Assembly (NCBI GenBank): GCA_036250225.1
Contig: JAPZLL010000001.1
Location: 1,911,156-1,975,155, forward strand
Direction of reading: 5' to 3'
From: Cercophora sp. LCS_1
Lineage: Eukaryota; Ascomycota; Sordariomycetes; Sordariales; Lasiosphaeriaceae
Length of the DNA stretch: 64,000 nucleotides
Positions within the stretch are counted from its first letter, which is position 1. Each line of letters begins with the position of its first letter. Below, in pieces: positions 11,562 to 23,434 of this stretch. The position numbers and the translations under genes are program-made. The notes under the pieces were generated by a model. It ran no database searches. It worked only from the letters and a program-made list of their open reading frames with translations, and was not told where the DNA came from.

Positions 11562-13588
11562 ATGTCTCTCCCAACCAATGACAGCCAAGCATACTTGGCA
11601 AACCAGCTCTTTGGCTTTACGACAACACCCGAACAACGCCTCGGTCCTGGTCCTCCTTACACAAACCCGGCACTGCAAGCCAACCTCTTCTTTGGCGTCT
11701 TTCTTGGAAGCATAGCAGTTCTCTTGAGCTTTGTTCCAGCTCGACTCCTCTGGAGAAACGGGGAGTTTGCTGCCACCGTCTTCTGCATCGACAACGTCAT
11801 CCGCAACATCGGCTACGTCGTCAATGCACTGATATGGCGAGACGACAATGTTGCCACTTGGTGGGCTGGCTATGGCTGGTGTGACCTCCAGGTCTACATA
11901 AACTTTGCCCTGGACACGGCATTCAATGTCTGTCTCTTTGAGATCATGCGCAGCCTCTTCAACAAGGTCGGACTCAATCGAGTTACTAGCTTGACGACCA
12001 GTGAGCGACGGCGCGAGATTCTCATCTCAGCGGCTATCATCTTCACTTTTCCCATCGTGCAGGTCGTTTTGACATTCTTCCTTATGGTTCGCCGGTACAA
12101 CATCACTACTTTGGTCGGTTGCACAACCATGTACCATTTCGACTGGCTCTTCTTCGTCTTCTATGTCATGCCGACTCCCGTCTTCATTACTTTGGCGACC
12201 ATTCTCGCAGGTAGGCACATACCACAAGTACGGACAGCAGCGTATGCTAACATATGTGCCTCTAGCAATTGTCTTTTTCCGTTTTCGAAAGATTCAGAAG
12301 CTCACTCGAGAAGCCGTTCACACGCATGACAGCGTCTTATCAGCCAGGCAACATCGGGTGAGGAGGAAGCTCTACTTCATGACATTCGGCATCCTCGTGG
12401 TCGTGTTTCCCATCACTTGCGCCCTCCTCGCCCTCAACATCATCGATGGCTTCTCATACTGGGATGACCCGTACGACTTCAACCTCATCCACTACGGTCC
12501 CGACCCGTGGAACACATACTTTATCTCCTTCACTACCTCCGATATTGCGAGGTTTCTCGACATGAACACACGTTTCACCTCCGTCATCACCTCTTTCGTT
12601 ATCCTCTTTGTGTTTGGCACCACAGCAGAAGGCATCAACGACTATCGCCGCGTCCTTCTCTTCCTCGGATTCGGCTACATCTTCCCCAAGCTTCGTGAGG
12701 AATATGTCCCGAACCCACGACGGGGCAGTATGAAATCTTGGCTCACCACTATCGGCCGAGCTTTCCCTCGACAGAGCAGAACACGGGCCACCAGGTATGT
12801 AGACCCCGAACAACTTGACTACATATCGCGTGTTGGCTGATATAGTAAACCGCAGAAGCAGTTCATCCAACAAGGAGTCCCTCCTGCCCTCGGCCGCCCA
12901 CATTTCTCACGCCAGCGGGTCCGCCCAGTCATCGTCCAACCAGGAAAAGGACTTGTCGCCGAGCACCAGCGCCGCACGCTCCACGTCAACGGACCATAAC
13001 CCATGGCCCGATCTCATAGAGCAAGTCATCGCCGTGCCCCCGCCTACAAAACCGCCAACGCGCAGTCCTTGGGCTTTCCGCACCGTCCTCAACATCCCCA
13101 CCTTCAACTTAGGCAAGAAGACACACCGCGCGTCCGAGAAACTTCCCGACTGCGATATCTCTCCCGCGAACTCAGCAACCTCGCACTTTTCTCCATCTTC
13201 ATTCCTCAAGAAATCCGCGGCGTCAACATCGACCAAGCCAGCAGACCTAGACGTTGACACGAATCAACCCACTGTTCAGATCTGGACTGGCAACCCCTCT
13301 TCCGACTGCCCACAGGTTGCTACACGCGTGTGGTCAGCTGATGATTCCGAAACAGGAGAAAGTTCCACGAGGGAGAAGAACGGGGCGTTTGGAGGAGGGC
13401 ATCGTTGCCGGTGTAAGCAGCGCGAGAGAGGCGAGACAATGGCAGGCGGGGTAAGAGTTGAGACCGAGATGCGGGTCATGAGTGAAGAGGGACTAGAGAT
13501 ACACGAGAGGGAGATGGAGGAGGGCAGAAGACGAAATGCTAAGAAGGAGGGAGCGGAGGGAGGACGCAACGCTGCGAGTCAGGCATAG
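11562..13588 (+). CDS. pre-1: Mating pheromone receptor, STE3/PRE-1 type GPCR
   Basis: Three exons (11562-12210, 12266-12794, 12856-13588; introns of 55 and 61 nt) give 636 residues. The N-terminal about 300 residues hold seven hydrophobic segments with STE3-family marks: PARLLWRNGEFAATVFCIDN after segment 1, W(W)AGYGWCDLQVYIN before segment 3, and a segment-6 region FGILVVVFPITCALLAL after a basic loop (FRKIQKLTREAVHTHDSVLS). Intron 2 ends at the second available AG; the first would put the tail in a frame that stops early. The long cytoplasmic tail is Ser/Thr- and Lys/Glu-rich, as usual in filamentous ascomycetes. Family knowledge: it binds the farnesylated a-factor-type pheromone and signals through the G protein and MAP kinase pathway during mating. 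Confidence 0.93.
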
Positions 13589-16133
13589 AGGGCCTGCTTG
13601 AGGCTGTTGTGGGACGGGTTTGCTGGGATCGGGAGGATGATGCCTTGGTTAGTTTAGGCAGTAATGATGCGGTCGGGGAGGGTTTGGTGGTTTTTCTACG
13701 AGGGAGGGACCAAAATATTGGTTCGGGCGGGAGGGGCATTGCTACAATGCCTTTTCGACCTTTTTTTTTTACAAGGGGACAGAATTTTTTGTTCCATCTT
13801 GGTTTCTTGGGGTGAGAGAAATTGAATGCGGCACTGCGCATGTCTTCATGTTTTTTTTTGTGGTGGGTTGTTGTGACGACATGAGGATGTATTAAAGGCA
13901 AGCCTCCAGGTAACGCAGAATCCTTCAGATGATGAGCGATGTGACCTTTCCTCCTGATCCTGCTGCTGCTATGCCGGTAAAACGGGCGCATTAAGCTTTT
14001 TGCTGGGAAACGAGGGGGGCCGTCACTTTTTTCTCCGTTGGAGTTTTCGAATGGGGATAACGGCAGCGCCAGCCAACGGCTTCCCGTCACGCCTTTCATA
14101 GCCCCGAATTCGGTACGATACACTAGTGCAAGGCCTCCAGATATCTGACAACATGGATGATAATGCCTGATGATTGCGGAAACAATCGCGCGCGCTCCCG
14201 TGGTTGCGTGTGTATGTGTGTGTGTGTTTTTGTCTGCGCCGTCGTTCCGAATCAGGATCAAAAAGCTTATTCATCCGTGTAAGACGGAGGGAAGGCTGAC
14301 TTTGGGGGCTTGTCCCGGGCTGGAGACGGGCTGCCTCAGGTTGATTGTTGTGATGCTGACATGGTTGCGATCAATGCCTTCAGGGCTGGAGGTTGGACCA
14401 TGGTGAGGAGTGAGGCCCAGGATCAGAAGCTGAGAAGATTACGCATAGTTGGATTTGCTATTGTGTTACAAGGTGCCGCAGAGGATCGATCGTCTTTTAC
14501 GGATCGGGATGACGACTTCATAGGCCAAGGAATATGTCGTCGCTTGTCCGCGATACTCTTTAGCCGCACGTAGTGACCGTGGTTGTTCTGTTGAATGGAG
14601 GGGTGCTGGGGGAGGTGAGTGGCTCAGGGGTGAGGACTTTCAGAACTCTGGTACTTTTGTTTTGCGCAACAACGGACATGACCACCGAATAGGCAGGTGG
14701 GCGATCGTAAATACCTCCCTTTCCTCCCGCATCTCATCTGCAAGGTTCAACAGATCTGTGGCTGCAAATTGCTCGGCGAAGGCGACGGGATCTCGTGGCA
14801 CATCACAGAGGAAGAAGAATTGACCGCCAAGAGACATGTGATGCACGGCCTTGTCGTGGAAGAGCCGTTTCGATACATGCTGATGGGATATACACAAACC
14901 AACTCGTCAACTAGAGTGGTCGATATTCCTAGTTGCATCGTCTGCACGATTATAAAGCATTAGATTTGGCTGCTGGACGATGCCATTGGGCGACTTGCGA
15001 CCCCTTGCAATTCGGCCCTCCACTGGGGGGAAGAACGGCATCTTCGGGTACTGGTCCAATCAGCTCAGCGGTAGCGCCTGCCTGGGGAAGCACCCCTGGA
15101 ATGCCAACCTCAGCCCTATGAGGCTTCCCCGTTTGTCGAGCCCGTGGATCCTATGGGATCGTGCCAAAGCTCGCCCGTCAACCACTAACGTCACATTGCG
15201 ACTTCCCTGCTTCCCGTGCGCCTCGTGCCTGCCGCCAGTGGCCTCCCGTTGCAGATGCCACGGCCGGTTAAGGATGCTCACCCAAGTCACCCCTCCCCAC
15301 ACACCGCACAAATCGAAACCAAACTTGCCGTTTCTCGTAGGCCGGGAATTTGGCGACAAATCACCGCCGGCTATCCACCATCTGTCACCACACAGTCACC
15401 GTCATGGCGTCACTCCCCGTGTCCCCGCGTCAGGGCACCGAGGACGGGCTGGCGAATCGGCCCTCGTCGTCGTCTCGAGATGAGGCTGCACCAGGGCTGC
15501 AGCCGGGGCGTTGACGAGATTTCCCTCCGAGCAAGCAATCTTCTAGAATCTAGCACTATTCCCTCGGCTCTCCCCCACCTCCCCGGGCAACTATCTCCCC
15601 GCCCCTTGTCTTCACGGTAGCTCTTCAGTATTACAGACCTCCTCGATCTGTTCACGCATGCATCGCATTCCTATCTTATGCTCTCTTCCATCCTGATACC
15701 AGATCGAGCACCTATGTGTGCCTACCGTCCTCTTTCCAGCTCGTCAAGGGTCTTCTGCCGCCTCTATCCCATGGGACTATAATGTCTTGCTATCTTTGAT
15801 CATATCTTTCAAACCGGTCTGCCGGAAGAGAGGGGCTGCAGCGGATAGTCCCAGGGGACAGGTACCCTGTCGGCGTTGGAGTCAACGGCAACTGGGGCGG
15901 CCTCTTCCGTCTGCCTTGATCGACGGCCTAGAGGGGCGCCTATACGTCTCTGTATCTCACTGGATATCTCTTCCGAGAGCCCTCTACAAGCCCTGACCTT
16001 CCGCACCATTATTTTTCCTATTTACCCCCCTCATCTGTGCCCTCTTGGCTCGCCCAATTGCCCCTTTTCATCGTATGCTTGTGTCAGCGCATCAGCATCA
16101 GCACTACCGATCAACCAAAACTCTTTCGCCACC
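13589..16133. other. 2.5 kb intergenic region
   Basis: No convincing gene is seen between the receptor and the Zn2Cys6 factor. A (GT)n stretch lies at about 14,206-14,230. A 240-codon minus-strand frame at 13,539-14,261 is low in complexity and overlaps the receptor end, so I do not call it. The last about 500 bp are pyrimidine-rich and probably form the 5' UTR and promoter of the transcription factor. Confidence 0.5.
14206..14230. repeat. (GT)n microsatellite
   Basis: A short, slightly interrupted GT dinucleotide run lies in the intergenic region downstream of the pheromone receptor gene. Confidence 0.75.
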
Positions 16134-17869
16134 ATGGTCGGTGTACCGGGCAAATACCGCGGCTGCGAGACGTGCAGGGGCCGCAGGGTCAGATGCGGTA
16201 GGTCTGGCGAAGCGAACTGGCCTGGGATACACCAAACTAAGACGCTGTGTTTGCCGCAATACAGGAAACGAACGACCGATATGCAAGCGATGTGCAGATA
16301 GTCACCGTGACTGCACCTACGAACGCGAGACCGTCTTCATCGTTGCATCCATCGAAGACGGCGGTCGATGTGAGTCAGAATATCCAACAACAGGGCCAGA
16401 TTTCTGGAAGTAGGCTGATCATCGTCTTCAGGCTCGTCACATCCTCCCCGGAAGACCACTAAAAAGGGCAAGGCGCCATCAAAGACGCCCGACGATGAAA
16501 GACTTGAGTTGGTAGCAGAAGAGCCGCTAGCACCAGCATGGAGCGACCTCGTCTCGGTCTCGAATTTTGGAAAGCGGTATACCCTCCAGCTTGCCGCCCT
16601 TCACACGCAACTCCAAACCGTTACGAGAATTCGTGATGACGATAGCGATGAAGGCAGCGGCACCGACCGCCGGATTTCTTTCGCCCCCTACGAGGCACCA
16701 AACGTGCAGCCGTCAGTGAGCGATGGCGACTTTCAAATGCGGTCCAGGTCCATGGTCCACTTCTCTCGCCCTGAGGGAAGCCCGGCAGAGGGAAGTTCAC
16801 GGGCTGTCCCGATTGACGGCGTATTCTTGTATCTCTATGAGGTGGGTTGAAGCTGAATTACTTTCGACCCGGTTCAGCTAACCGCTCTTCAGAACAATTA
16901 TTCCAGTCCCCCGTCTGCCATCCCCCCTTGGAAGGACCCCAATGCTATCCGTCAGCTTGGTCCTGAGAACTTCCGTCTCTTTCCTAATCACCACTTCTTT
17001 GTGCGCATCTATCGTCCCAATGCTGTGAGCGCTGCCCATGCCTACCGCTTTTCTCTTGTTGACGTGATTAGATCGCAACGGCGCTCTTGAACCGCACCCC
17101 GACTTTCCTTTCCGAGCCTCCCTGGCTGATCGCCCCTTTCGAACTTCACCCAAAGTCGATCTTCGACCTTCTCCTCGACTCCATGTCGCTTCTCCCATCT
17201 CTCCTCCAACGATTTGATCGCATTGTGCTGCAGGAACAAACCATGGCTCGACGTCTTCAAGCTCAAGATCTCCTTACCAACTGCGTCAGCCTCCAAAACC
17301 AGTTCGATGCTTGGTTTACCTCGGCTTCATCTTCTCCCCAGGGCGAAGGTGCATTTTGGATTTCGCCAACGGATACATCTTCCATCCCTTTTGCCGATGC
17401 GTTTGGGTTCAGAGACGGTCTCACGGCGGTCAGCTTTATCTACTACTGGACAGCACAGCTGTTGTTCTATCCTGCGATTGAGAGACTGTATTGGACCATC
17501 TTCGAGCCCGTGGTAGATGGCCCTTTCCCCCAGACCATGCCTGTGTTACCTGAAGCGTTGCAAATTCACCCGGCGAGATATGCAAGAAAGGAAGCTAGAG
17601 AGATGGCGGGCAATGTTTGTAGGAGTTTGGACTTTGCGCTTCAGAGAACGCTGCAGCCGGATATTTTGGCCGTGCCGCTGTTTGTTGTCGGAAGATTTTA
17701 TCAGCACGTTGGACTTGGGGATGACCAAGCTGGGGAAGGTGACGTTTTTGGAGATGGAAGACTTGAGTTGATGTGGTGCGAGGGTTTTAGAGGGAGACTA
17801 GGTATCAAGGGCAGGGACATGCAAGGATTTGCCGAGAATAAGAAGTGGAGGGATGTTGGTGCTTGGTAG
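16134..17869 (+). CDS. Zn2Cys6 fungal transcription factor
   Basis: Five exons (16134-16197, 16265-16369, 16432-16841, 16893-17024, 17072-17869; introns of 67, 62, 51 and 47 nt) encode 502 residues. The binuclear zinc cluster is built across the first intron: Cys11, 14, 21, 28, 31 and 38 give the exact C-x2-C-x6-C-x6-C-x2-C-x6-C spacing (CETCRGRRVRC then GNERPICKRC). A Lys-rich linker (RKTTKKGKAPSKTP) follows, then an acidic and Ser-rich middle and a helical C-terminal half like the fungal-specific regulatory domain (for example LLFYPAIERLYWTIFEP). It should be a nuclear DNA-binding regulator; its targets cannot be told. The nearest neighbours on the same strand do not form an obvious biosynthetic cluster. 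Confidence 0.9.
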
Positions 17870-18168
17870 CATGTTGTTGTACTTGGGGAGCAACGGTGTT
17901 TTTGTATCAACACGTTTCCTTCAGCGGGCCTGGGACCAGAGGTGTGATAGAAAGATTATCTTCTTGGTTGTTGTTTGCTTCCGAATAGATTTCTTGGTTT
18001 CGTTGTCACCAGCAAGAGTCACATTCACTTTTAGAGTTGGACAAGTGTGTTATACTCGGGAAAGGGTCACCAGGACTCTGACGGCAAGCGCACCCTATAT
18101 ACCGCTCCCGCCCTTCCGCCCTCCCGCCTTGCGGGAACTCCGTAAAAAGTCTCACCACCTTATTTCCT
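17870..18168. other. Short intergenic region
   Basis: These 299 bp separate the Zn2Cys6 factor from the SRA-YDG protein on the same strand. The second half is GC-rich with repeated CCGCCCT/CCCGCC, consistent with a promoter region. Confidence 0.4.
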
Positions 18169-20288
18169 ATGATGCCACAGCAAAGTGCTTATGCTTCTCT
18201 TCTTGAACGCCATCCCACCCCTGAACCACAGCCCAAAATGGCAGCCCCATCCACAGAAAACCCCTACTTCAAGAACTACTACAAATACGCCTTGCAACAG
18301 CCCAACACCTCCCTCCCAACCAGTTCCTCCCCCGGCGAACAGGAGCCACAGCAACAACAACAACAATCCTCAGACGTCTCCGCCTCATCCCGCAGACTCG
18401 TTCCCAGCCTCTTCCGGCACAACACGCCCCCGACGAAATTTACCTTTCCCAAGGTCTCGTTGTTCGGCAGACACTCTGAGCGGACGACGCCCAGCACTGA
18501 AGTCCCGCCGATGAGAACGGGAGGCAGGACCAAGCTTATGCTGAGCGCGATTCAGGGGGGTGTCTTGAAGAAATGGTATAATCGGAAGAGGGCGGAACCG
18601 GGAGGAGGGGGAACAGAGGATGTCCTGGATGGACGGCTCGACGACGAGGTGAGGGTGTGGAAGCAGGGCAAGGATTTCAAGAGTGTTACGTTTGATGGGA
18701 GCGTTTCGGGGTTTAATTCGAGGCTGCCGAGTCGGGCGGAGAGGGTGAAGAGGCTTTTGCCTAGTCAGTTTCACCAATGGCCGGAACAAAAGGGGGGTTG
18801 CTGACAGGGATAGGTGATTATTCGTTTGCTACGACGGATTCAGTGTTTTCGGGGACGAGCAGCGCCAAGGATCCGTGGTTCAAGGTACATGTCCTGCTTG
18901 AGCTGTCGGATGAGGCACGGGTGGCGACGTACAATAAGCGGTTGCATATTCAGCATAGTCTTGTTGAGAGGTTGGCTGTTTTCTTGCAGACGGCGATCTC
19001 GGAGGAGGACCGCGAGATGCAGACGATTGAGTTTGATACGATCAAGGATGCGCATTTGGATAGGCTGCTGGATGAGGTTGTTCAGGGGTGCAAGGATGGG
19101 AAGATCAGGACGAGCAAGCCGTTAGGGTATCTGGCTGATTCGTTGTCGAAGAAGTGGCGGGTGCGGTTCAAGGCGCAGTATTTCATGCTGGATGAGATTC
19201 GCATGTTGGAGATGACGATGAAGGGGAGGTTGAAGGAGGTGAGTTTTACTGCGCCGATGGGGCCAGATGGGGGCGAGCCGTTTGTTTGGAAGGCGTTGGA
19301 TACCGGACACTTTTCGGATGCTACCTTGGATTTGGACGTGGGGAAGTATGCCTTTTGGTTACCCATGGTGCGTTGGTTGAGAATGCTGACGAGGAACACA
19401 GATGGTGGCTCAATCTGGCGTGCGCGCACCGAGATGGAATCGTCTCCAGCGAGTTGGAGAGACCTACCACTGAGAAATATGGCACCACAGTCCTACCGCT
19501 GCTCACGGGGAGGGAAGAGCTTATAGATGGTGATCCAAACAAGACGAAGTATATTCGAGAGGGCAGGTTGGCAGATATGTACTTTTCCCTTTTGTCCGGG
19601 TCGAAAGACCCGTTGCGGATCATAAGGGGCTACCGACTCAGAAGCGAATATGCCCCAGAGGCAGGCGTCCGGTATGACGGCCTGTAAGTGTATCTATCAC
19701 CAACGAAAAATCTGTGAGTTGATACTAACCCTTGAAAGATGGAAGCTTGTACGTCATGGGTACAGGCGGAACCCAAACAGCGGACGCTGGCGCATAGACC
19801 TGTATCTTGAGCGTATTCCCAACCAGACCTCGATGGACGAGATGCTCAAGATTCCCACCCCTTCGCAGATGGACGACTGGTATCTTTACAAGAAGCTTGA
19901 AAACAGCAAGATGGAGCAGGCGATGGGCAAAGTCGGTGCTTTTGAGTGGAGGCTGCGAAACGAAAAGGACAAGCGGGAAAGGGTTGAAGACGCCCGCATG
20001 CGCGAGTTTCGTTCGAGCATCAGCGCCACGCCGATGGAAAGCCCCGGATGGGGTCGCAACTCTTTGAGCAAACCGGTTGATATGTTGTCTCGGAAGACCA
20101 GTATCCATCTCCAGCTGCCGCCAAAGGCGCAGGCAAAGGTGAAGAACGCGGAACGGGAGACGACGGGGAAGTGGGTCATCATCGATGAGAGCAGGAACCA
20201 AAAGGTAGAGTTTGAGAAGCTAACTCCGCATGTTTCTCTCAATGCGTCACCGGCTGTGTCGCCTGGGACTCGCGAGTTCTGGCTGTAA
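18169..20288 (+). CDS. Divergent SRA-YDG domain protein
   Basis: Four exons (18169-18763, 18808-19345, 19402-19683, 19739-20288; introns of 44, 56 and 55 nt) encode 654 residues. The N-terminal about 200 residues are low in complexity (Pro, Gln, Ser). A helical segment follows (RLHIQHSLVERLAVFLQTAI). From about residue 378 comes a block resembling the SRA (SET and RING associated, YDG) fold: KWWLNLACAHRDGIVSSELE, then DPLRIIRGYRLRSEYAPEAG and RYDGLWKLV with YDG at 469-471, ending LYLERIPNQ. The usual DDxDxGDxFxYTG loop is not recognisable, so the domain is divergent. SRA domains of other eukaryotes read methylated or hemimethylated cytosine, but ligand binding here is unproven. No SET or RING domain is attached. 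Start could also be the Met at 18238. The first donor (GTCAGT) is weak. Confidence 0.75.
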
Positions 20289-20665
20289 TGGTGTTTTTTG
20301 TGTTTGGCTTCAGGGTGGCAACTGGCCAGGATATCTTTAATCTGCCGGTTTGTATGTTACAGCAACGATATGCGGAGCTTGGATCGTGAAATAAACACAG
20401 AATTGGCAAGGGTGTTGTTGACGATTAGGAAGGACTGCAACTCGAAAGTCATTCAGGGGCTGACAACTGGGTAAGTTACCGTACTGAGCGAGGCCCAAGG
20501 CATATTTACCCGCGTAATTACGTTGCAAGACGGTGCCGTGTTTGCCCCTCCTTTTCCGTCATTCCATTTGCGAAACCCCGCCATCAACGAGACTTCCCAA
20601 CTCAAAATTCAAAACCAACGACGTTGTCTTGTATCTCATACCCTGGGAACTACTAGTCTTTGAAA
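20289..20665. other. Intergenic region
   Basis: These 377 bp separate the SRA-YDG gene from the parvulin gene on the same strand. The part next to the parvulin start is a typical C/T- and CAAC-rich leader. I see no gene. Confidence 0.5.
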
Positions 20666-21201
20666 ATGGCCGGTAAGAAGAAGGACGACAACAAGAAAGC
20701 CGACGCCGGAAAGGGCAAGGATGGAAAAGGCAAAGACGCCAAGGGTAAGGGCGGCGATGACAAGAAGGACAAGGGCGGCGGGGCCAAGGGCGCTCAGTCG
20801 ATCAATGTGCGCCATATCTTGGTAATGTTTTCTGTGAAATCATGTTCATGAAGTTTGAACTGATGAGACGTTTCAGTGTGAGAAACACTCCAAGAAGGAG
20901 GAGGCTCTTGCAAAGTTGCGGGATGGTGCCAAGTTTGATGAGGTTGCGAAGGAGTACTCTGAGGACAAGGCCAGACAAGGTAGGTTCTTTCTTCTCTCAG
21001 TCTTCTCATATGCACGTTTTTGTGTAGGTTGTTGACATGGAACAAGGGGGTGCTCTTGGGTGGAAAACAAAGGGCAGCTTGGCCCCTGAGTTTGAGGCTG
21101 TTGCGTATGGACTTGAGAACAGTACGACTGGTGCGCCCAAGTATGGAGAGGCCAAGACGGAGTTTGGGTATCATATCATCATGGTAGAGGGGCGAAGATG
21201 A
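20666..21201 (+). CDS. pin4: Parvulin-type peptidyl-prolyl cis-trans isomerase (Pin4/Par14-like)
   Basis: Three exons (20666-20821, 20877-20979, 21047-21201; introns of 55 and 67 nt) encode 137 residues. The first about 43 residues are almost only Lys, Gly, Asp and Ala, a basic tail like that of human Par14/PIN4. The rotamase domain follows: INVRHIL and [14 protein letters not shown] around intron 1, [20 protein letters not shown] across intron 2, and the end [12 protein letters not shown] with the conserved His. The second intron ends at AACAAG, which restores the QGGALGW block; the upstream TAG would run into a stop. Family knowledge: binds DNA and pre-ribosomes and isomerises peptidyl-prolyl bonds without needing phosphoserine. 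Its neighbours are ribosomal protein genes, but coordinate control is not shown. Confidence 0.95.
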
Positions 21202-21463
21202 GGCAGTGTCACACTGGCCAGAGAGTCTCAAGTTTTGGTGGGTGGATGAGGGCCCGAAATGAACCCGTCCTGGGTTGCTTTTTTTTTCTTGTCTCATGCC
21301 GATGCAAAGGTAACCGTCCTTCCCGGGGCGCCAATTCCATATGCCTCAATGCCGGCTTCTGCAGCCTGACTATACCAGAGGAGCCGTATTCACGGCTGGA
21401 CCATGCCCCAATTTCTATGTGACCTTCCCGAGTCGAAAACGCCGCTCCGTCACATTGAGTTCC

Positions 21464-22142
21464 TTACTGCTCGGTCTGGAAGTAGTTGAGGAGGATCTGT
21501 GCACTGTTAGAAATCTTGCTATCCTCCCACAGCTTCCATCGGGCAACATACGCTACGTTCTTGGCTGTCGGCACCCCAGTCCTTGACGACGACGCAAGAG
21601 CAGTTGACAACCTTGCGAGCATTGCCCTCACGGTCGAGAACGCCTGTTCAATCCGGTCAGAATCAACCGTCCCCCTCTATATCTCCCAGGACCACTCACA
21701 AAGACCAGCCCACTCGCCCAGCTGCTTGCCATCGGGAACCTTGATGAGAGGGATCTTGTGCTCGGAGCACAGAGCAATGACGAGCTTCTTGTAGGCCTCC
21801 TCCTCGCAGGACTCGTTGAGGACACACATGTGCGCCTGGCGGCGGTCGAGAGCCTTGGAAGCCTCACGGAGACCGCGGGCAAGGCCGTCGTGCATCAAGG
21901 CAAGCTTGAGAACACCCTTGAGAGCGTCCAGAACGGACATCTGGCCCTTGGAACCGGCATCGGCCGAAACCTCGACCTCATCGACGTTGGGGGTCTCTTC
22001 TACGTCCGACTAGACACAACCATGTTAGTGGGACATGTCGTCACGAGCTTGAAAGTTGGCGGCGGCGTTTCGCGCCGGTAGCGGAAAGCTACGATTGATG
22101 TCGCCGCCATGTCGTAGGGTAATTGGATGGGAAGCTTACCAT
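21464..22142 (-). CDS. rps12: 40S ribosomal protein S12 (eS12)
   Basis: Four exons on the minus strand encode 145 residues: 22142-22140 (the ATG only), 22009-21700, 21643-21552 and 21496-21464, with introns of 130, 56 and 55 nt. After the three-base first exon, exon 2 opens [15 protein letters not shown], the acidic start usual for eS12. The core shows [20 protein letters not shown], an L7Ae-like fold, then [20 protein letters not shown] and GEWAGLC joined to [16 protein letters not shown] across intron 2. The final 10 residues ([10 protein letters not shown]) follow intron 3; only the acceptor ending GCACAG keeps frame. It is a structural protein of the small ribosomal subunit beak. It is transcribed away from uS8, with 669 bp between the start codons. 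Confidence 0.97.
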
Positions 22143-22811
22143 CTTGATGGTGTGAATTTCAAGTAAGCTGTCGGTGCGATCCTCGAAGAGTTTTTACGGT
22201 TGGTGATTTTCTTGCGTGTTGTTAAATGTTGCAGCGGGCAAGTGGCCGAAGTAGCGGGACACACACAAAATCTGAGATTCTGTGCGAAGCCAATCGCCCC
22301 ACCCAATCGGCTGGAGCTCCAAAAATTCGGGGTTTGTGTGGGCAGGGGTGGATGGCGCTAGGCCGTATTCATCCTAGCTTTTGAGCCGACTCCAAGTGTT
22401 AGGGCAAGAGAAGCGGATATTCAGGCACACGGACCACCACAACTCGCGTGTCTCCAAATTTTCCATCTTGCTGGACCCCTTGAGCTTCGCATTTTCTGAC
22501 CATCCTCCGACAACCACCAACAGCCCAACTCCAACGCCAATTTACATCCTTCGAGGTATGTAAGAATAAATCCTCGTCAATGACTTGACAACAGGAATGC
22601 CTTCGCGCAGGCCGAGGGGAGCAATCGGCGGGAGCATTCGCTGCCGTCGATACGCATTCCCTCATTCGGCAACTGAGCGGGCAGAACCCTCTTGATCTTC
22701 GTCATGAGGGCACTCTCCAAGCTCATTCGAGCCTCCGAAAGGCTAACACCAGCACGGCAGATACCTCTTATCTCTCTCTGATTTGAGAATCTCCGATCCC
22801 AAACCGCCAAG
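22143..22811. promoter_or_regulatory. Shared divergent promoter region of two ribosomal protein genes
   Basis: The 669 bp between the eS12 and uS8 start codons must carry both promoters. Two CCAAT boxes stand at 22290-22294 and 22303-22307, only 13 bp apart, inside a short stretch of higher GC content. A bound CCAAT factor could serve both genes; this is inference from motif and position. No open frame in the region looks real. Confidence 0.55.
22290..22307 (+). promoter_or_regulatory. Paired CCAAT boxes
   Basis: Two CCAAT pentamers lie 13 bp apart in the same orientation between the divergent eS12 and uS8 genes. CCAAT is the target of the fungal HAP-type complex; binding here is inferred. 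Confidence 0.5.
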
Positions 22812-23434
22812 ATGGTCCGCACCTCCGTTCTTCACGATGCCCTCAACAGCATCAACAACGCCGAGAAGGCCGGCAAGAGACAGGTCATGATCCGCCCTGC
22901 CTCCAAGGTCATCGTCAAGTTCCTCCAGGTCATGCAGAAGCACGGTATGTGACGACTGCTCTCTTTTTGTGGCTCGAAGAACATGTGGAAGGTCCTCGCA
23001 GACCACGAACCACCCATTCGGCATGATAACTGGACGACGGTTTCAATTTTCCTCCACGATCGAAGTCTTTTAAGTTGCCGATAAATTAGCCTGCGAGGAC
23101 CTTACACATGTTCGGAGACTACAATGATGTCCAATGTTTAATCTATCGCAACATTCCCTGACACAATTTTCCAGGTTACATTGGCGAGTTCACCCAGGTC
23201 GATGACCACCGCTCTGGCAAGATCGTCGTCGAGCTTAACGGCCGCCTCAACAAGTGCGGTGTCATCTCTCCCCGCTACAACGTCCGCCTCAACGAGCTCG
23301 AGAAGTGGGTTGTCAAGCTCCTTCCCGCCCGTCAGTTCGGCTACGTTATCCTTACCACCTCTGCCGGCATCATGGATCAGGAGGAGGCCCGCAGGAAGCA
23401 CGTTGCTGGCAAGATCATCGGCTTCTTCTACTAG
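22812..23434 (+). CDS. rps22: 40S ribosomal protein uS8 (S22 / S15A)
   Basis: Two exons (22812-22944, 23175-23434) around a 230-nt intron, long for this window, encode 130 residues, exactly the size expected of eukaryotic uS8. The start [19 protein letters not shown] and the end AGKIIGFFY are family hallmarks, and [19 protein letters not shown] resumes correctly after the intron (codon G/GT split). The protein is a core small-subunit component that binds the central domain of 18S rRNA. Long introns in ribosomal protein genes sometimes hold snoRNAs, but I see no C/D or H/ACA boxes I can support here. Confidence 0.98.

Noticed and set aside
13539..14261. 240-codon frame on the minus strand
   Set aside because: It overlaps the end of the pheromone receptor, has biased composition (His/Thr repeat from a GT run, Lys/Arg-rich) and lacks splice or domain support.
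14640..14963. Overlapping 85-88 codon frames on both strands in the receptor to transcription factor spacer
   Set aside because: Neither strand shows a domain, presequence or splice pattern; both frames can be chance.
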